From an uncultured Bacteroidales bacterium (GTDB lineage Bacteria > Bacteroidota > Bacteroidia > Bacteroidales > P3): a DNA stretch of 7,891 nucleotides. The notes beneath the pieces are model-generated. The model was not told the origin of the DNA and did no database searches. It was given only the letters and a program-made list of their open reading frames with translations. The stretch spans positions 1 through 7,891 of the forward strand of contig CAMWIS010000074.1 of assembly GCA_947174375.1 (NCBI GenBank). The letters run 5' to 3'. Made by a program: the position numbers and the translations under genes. Below, piece after piece: positions 6,801-7,891 of this stretch. Position 1 is the stretch's first letter. Each line of letters begins with the position of its first letter.

Positions 6801-7802
6801 AACGGGGTGCAGGGCGAATCCATCGGTTTCGACAATTTTTACGAATGCTGGGGGCTTATCGGTTGGAAAGAACACGACCTGGATCTCTACCGCGACCTCT
6901 ACCTGGTGGGCATGGAATACATGGTCGGCGAGGTGCCCGACTTGTATGAAGCCATCGTTTACATCAACGATGAGCAGGTTTACAGTCAGCAAGTACCGCA
7001 GATTGCGCCCAGATCCTGGCGGACGGTTTGGTTCGCAAAATCGTTTCCGATGAATCAGGAGCAGGAAGTGGCCGTCGGATTCCACACGAAATACAGCGCC
7101 GAAGCCCCAGGGGTTTTGGGCGTTGACCCCACCGTGACCGTAAACGGGAAAAGCAACCTCATTTCGTTGGACGGCGGCGACAACTGGAGCACGCTCCAGG
7201 CCGGCGGCATAGCGGGCAGCTGGCTTCTCGGCGCCTTGGTCGTGCACAAGCGCGATTTGGAAGCCGCTCAAAACGCGGACGGTACGATTGACCATACCAA
7301 ACTGGAAGGCCGCATCATGCGTGTCCAACCATCGGGCAAGGCGCCGTTGCAACTGCTCGGTTTCAACGTCTATCGCACCGATGACGCTACGGAAACGACG
7401 GTCAAACTCAACGGGGACTTGCTAACCTCGTTCACCTGGACAGATACGGTAGGCTATATCGGCAGCTACGACTACGAGGTCGGCGCCGTCTATGCCGACG
7501 GGCAGGAAATCAGGGCGGCGATATATGTTCAGCTTGGGCACATTGATGAAAGCGGGACAGAAGACAGCGAAGCTCAAAGCCAAGCGTTGCCCCTGAACGT
7601 TTATCCCAACCCGGCTACCGAATGGCTCAACGTGGAGGGCGAATACGAAACGCTGCGGATTTTCGACTTCGGCGGACGTCTGCTGCGCACCGTTCCCGCC
7701 GCCGGTCAGATCCAAATCGGCGACCTGACGCCCGGCACCTATTTCCTGCACTTCACGGGCGCCGACGCACGCAAGGCCGTCTACAAAATCGTGGTTCGTT
7801 AA
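3816..7802 (+). CDS. large secreted multidomain protein: HAF-like repeats, FN3 modules, T9SS C-terminal sorting domain
   Basis: This 1328-residue protein begins with a Sec signal peptide (residues 1-20: K3-K4, hydrophobic run, cut after HA20). Residues about 45-380 hold some six repeats with a core like S-x-D/N-G-x-x-I-V-G, resembling the HAF extracellular repeat and likely folding as a propeller. Four fibronectin-III-like modules follow, each with a strand B like V-T-W-x-x-P and then G-Y/F-x-x-Y-R and Y-x-Y-x-V-x-A-x-Y-x-D-G. Their approximate spans are 385-476, 481-505 plus 796-862, 868-953, and 959-986 plus 1178-1239. A propeller-like insert (about 510-790) splits module 2, and a jelly-roll-like insert (about 990-1145) splits module 4. 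The C-terminus (1257-1328) is a type A T9SS sorting domain with LNVYPNPATEWLNV, DLTPGTYFLHF and final YKIVVR. It should be exported to the periplasm and then released or anchored at the surface by T9SS. No catalytic motif is seen; adhesion or glycan binding is possible. The start at 3816 is preferred over the in-frame ATG at 3777, which would bury the signal peptide behind 13 polar residues and overlap the previous gene. It follows DUF2461 by 19 nt and is the last operon gene. Confidence 0.92.
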   Translation: MLKKLFTIATVLSFGYGLHAQFGPAGNIEIAGANGAKMVIHQKAMYCYPEFLSEDARYICGTYGAEAGYAYDLNGGDLVVIEDGALLGYVAPDHYAGGWFTHYNGTTYPLRNGEGQQGGGASVFAVQGNGNRLVTMISETYTAASGSVKHMSRAAVHDGKTGLQLSALPYAWPVPASDEDKLRFGSRGDCISGDGAIVGGHSTNLKARSNWSLAFWDISDLNDIKTFGFGSEYGFSDDAFGFGSFYGANYDGSLIVGGSRSNAKGVIVHYDRAKKQISKLDTIAPLPSWDFLDFLAVSDNGTVIGYCGMEFDPYTREAVVYTKTSGLVKLSDFLYEYYDIDVRKGVDLYTPIKISRNGKRIVGFYYEEGAPVPYCQELSDAQILPRARKISARAARGQEEAYVTWQEPMNSEHTLTGYNIYRDDEASPLNTLLLPAAQNTYTDNTVAPGQHTYYVEAVYGDGSAMKQASNPVRVVGPGVAFPVQAIAHRLDYNRYATVYWGVPSSEVAALAKNDIMTPGKNVAGRFDYTGGRPEVTEFRSKSYISTALDYIANIDMLTYAGRAAVKIGDNYYTSSHTGGGITVIDRFNDVVGNLRPDGLGIVVSMVYVEDQHQLYCGTAKDVKVLDLATGQILVTYPIPANHLSYVPDMKDGKPGLLAGGIHNCNAYLWDEEEKDYVLDQENFFDFTSLYVMGAAYYKDRLYVSSATGPYRNEVYIYDFATQRPIAGPVQVTEDPALYNLLTDNGNALLVANLASSTMAGGLSVCELEDGTTALGMVFQLAYFTARFMLLELESAENVEGYDLYRSVNGGAYDKVNKDGPMTTRRYAETIDKAGQYTYYVTVKSANGAADSEKSPVDTLTVTEQGACPPPDFTVRESNRWPVLSWMPNSSDNILVGFDIYRDDAPIARFWNNDMRLEYIDDAVAGLGTYHYRLEALYDDGCVAAKTASITLTGEGVAKEPFGLTGTKKRNSDYTYKVTVAWETPMFEEPLSLKYCNGVQGESIGFDNFYECWGLIGWKEHDLDLYRDLYLVGMEYMVGEVPDLYEAIVYINDEQVYSQQVPQIAPRSWRTVWFAKSFPMNQEQEVAVGFHTKYSAEAPGVLGVDPTVTVNGKSNLISLDGGDNWSTLQAGGIAGSWLLGALVVHKRDLEAAQNADGTIDHTKLEGRIMRVQPSGKAPLQLLGFNVYRTDDATETTVKLNGDLLTSFTWTDTVGYIGSYDYEVGAVYADGQEIRAAIYVQLGHIDESGTEDSEAQSQALPLNVYPNPATEWLNVEGEYETLRIFDFGGRLLRTVPAAGQIQIGDLTPGTYFLHFTGADARKAVYKIVVR
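3948..4955 (+). repeat. region encoding about six degenerate HAF-like repeats
   Basis: Within the large secreted protein, residues about 45-380 contain repeats of roughly 35-60 residues. Their cores include FLSEDARYICGTYG, CISGDGAIVGG, ANYDGSLIVGG, AVSDNGTVIGYCG and KISRNGKRIVGFY. Several are followed by a strand such as A-F-W-D or A-V-V-Y and a G-x-x-x-K-L turn. The repeats are diverged at DNA level, so they are old. Blade number is an estimate by eye. Confidence 0.6.
4968..7532 (+). repeat. region encoding four fibronectin-III-like modules, two of them interrupted
   Basis: Strand B motifs occur at AYVTWQEP (residues 401-408), ATVYWGVP (496-503), PVLSWMP (881-887) and VTVAWETP (978-985). 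The matching strand C motifs are GYNIYRDD (417-424), GYDLYRSV (800-807), GFDIYRDD (896-903) and GFNVYRTDD (1182-1190). The B-to-C distance is about 10 residues in modules 1 and 3, but about 300 and 200 residues in modules 2 and 4. Modules 1 and 3 share 16 identical bases (5073-5088 and 6510-6525) over the IYRDD coding stretch. Confidence 0.7.
7584..7799 (+). other. T9SS type A C-terminal sorting domain (within the large secreted protein)
   Basis: Residues 1257-1328 show the three conserved blocks of the Por secretion system sorting domain: the V-Y-P-N-P-A block with a following hydrophobic strand (1262-1273), the DLTPGTYFLHF block (1303-1313) and the terminal K-I-V-V-R (1324-1328). In characterised systems such as Porphyromonas gingivalis, this domain directs passage through the outer membrane and is then removed by PorU, often with attachment to A-LPS. 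It implies that the organism has T9SS machinery outside this window. Confidence 0.9.
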
Positions 7803-7821
7803 TCCTTGACGAATCCGTAGG

Positions 7822-7852
7822 AAAAGCCGCACCCCGCCGGGTGCGGCTTTTT
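7822..7852 (+). terminator. strong intrinsic terminator at the operon end
   Basis: Bases 7822-7834 pair perfectly with 7839-7851 (13 bp, GC-rich core) around a CGCC loop, and the stem ends in five Ts (7848-7852). It begins 19 nt after the stop codon of the large secreted protein and closes the lplA-to-T9SS-protein transcript. Bases 7853-7891 hold nothing recognisable. Confidence 0.95.
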
Positions 7853-7891
7853 CATTTCCCCCCTTTTCTCATCACATTACAAAAATTTCAC

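Noticed and set aside
4449..7352. A 967-codon open frame on the minus strand, antisense to the large secreted protein gene
   Set aside because: It is in exact codon register with the sense gene, so it stays open simply because the sense gene there avoids TTA, CTA and TCA codons, as expected with GC-rich codon use. The sense frame has a signal peptide, known domains and a T9SS signal. The antisense translation looks like low-complexity Arg/Val/Gly-rich shadow sequence.

Overview
The window looks like chromosomal DNA of a fairly GC-rich member of the Bacteroidota, probably the order Bacteroidales. The evidence is: (i) a C-terminal type IX secretion (T9SS) sorting domain on the largest protein, a system confined to this phylum; (ii) Bacteroidota-type promoters (TTG / about 20 nt / TAnnTTTG) instead of sigma70 boxes; (iii) weak or absent Shine-Dalgarno sequences; and (iv) a tRNA gene without encoded CCA. 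Genus cannot be fixed from sequence reading alone.

Layout. Bases 1-37 hold the first 12 codons of a minus-strand gene whose N-terminus resembles Bacteroidales DprA. A 212-nt divergent intergenic region follows; it holds a possible minus-strand terminator and a plus-strand promoter with a leader hairpin. At 250-1143 is a GTG-started, signal-peptide-bearing protein of the formylglycine-generating-enzyme/SUMF1 fold that lacks one of the two copper-binding cysteines of true FGE. Next is a tRNA-Arg(ACG) gene with its own promoter and intrinsic terminator (1187-1357). From 1396 to 7802 four genes run in the same direction with gaps of only 13-19 nt and end at a strong intrinsic terminator (7822-7852), so they are probably one operon: lipoate-protein ligase lplA, a class I cation-dependent O-methyltransferase, a DUF2461 protein, and a 1328-residue secreted multidomain protein.

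The first three operon genes encode cytoplasmic proteins of housekeeping type. LplA attaches lipoate to 2-oxoacid dehydrogenase or glycine-cleavage proteins; the methyltransferase acts on an unknown catechol-like substrate; the DUF2461 protein has no known function. The fourth product should be exported by Sec and then T9SS. It has an N-terminal HAF-like repeat region, four fibronectin-III-like modules and a C-terminal sorting domain. Modules 2 and 4 appear to be split at the same strand B-C loop by large inserts, one propeller-like and one jelly-roll-like. No functional link between it and the upstream genes is evident, so the operon may be only transcriptional convenience.

I see no mobile element, CRISPR array, defence system or phage gene. 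The most unusual items are the nested architecture of the secreted protein, the A19-U56 substitution in the tRNA, and the cysteine-poor FGE-like protein. None of these is clear evidence for a wholly new system.
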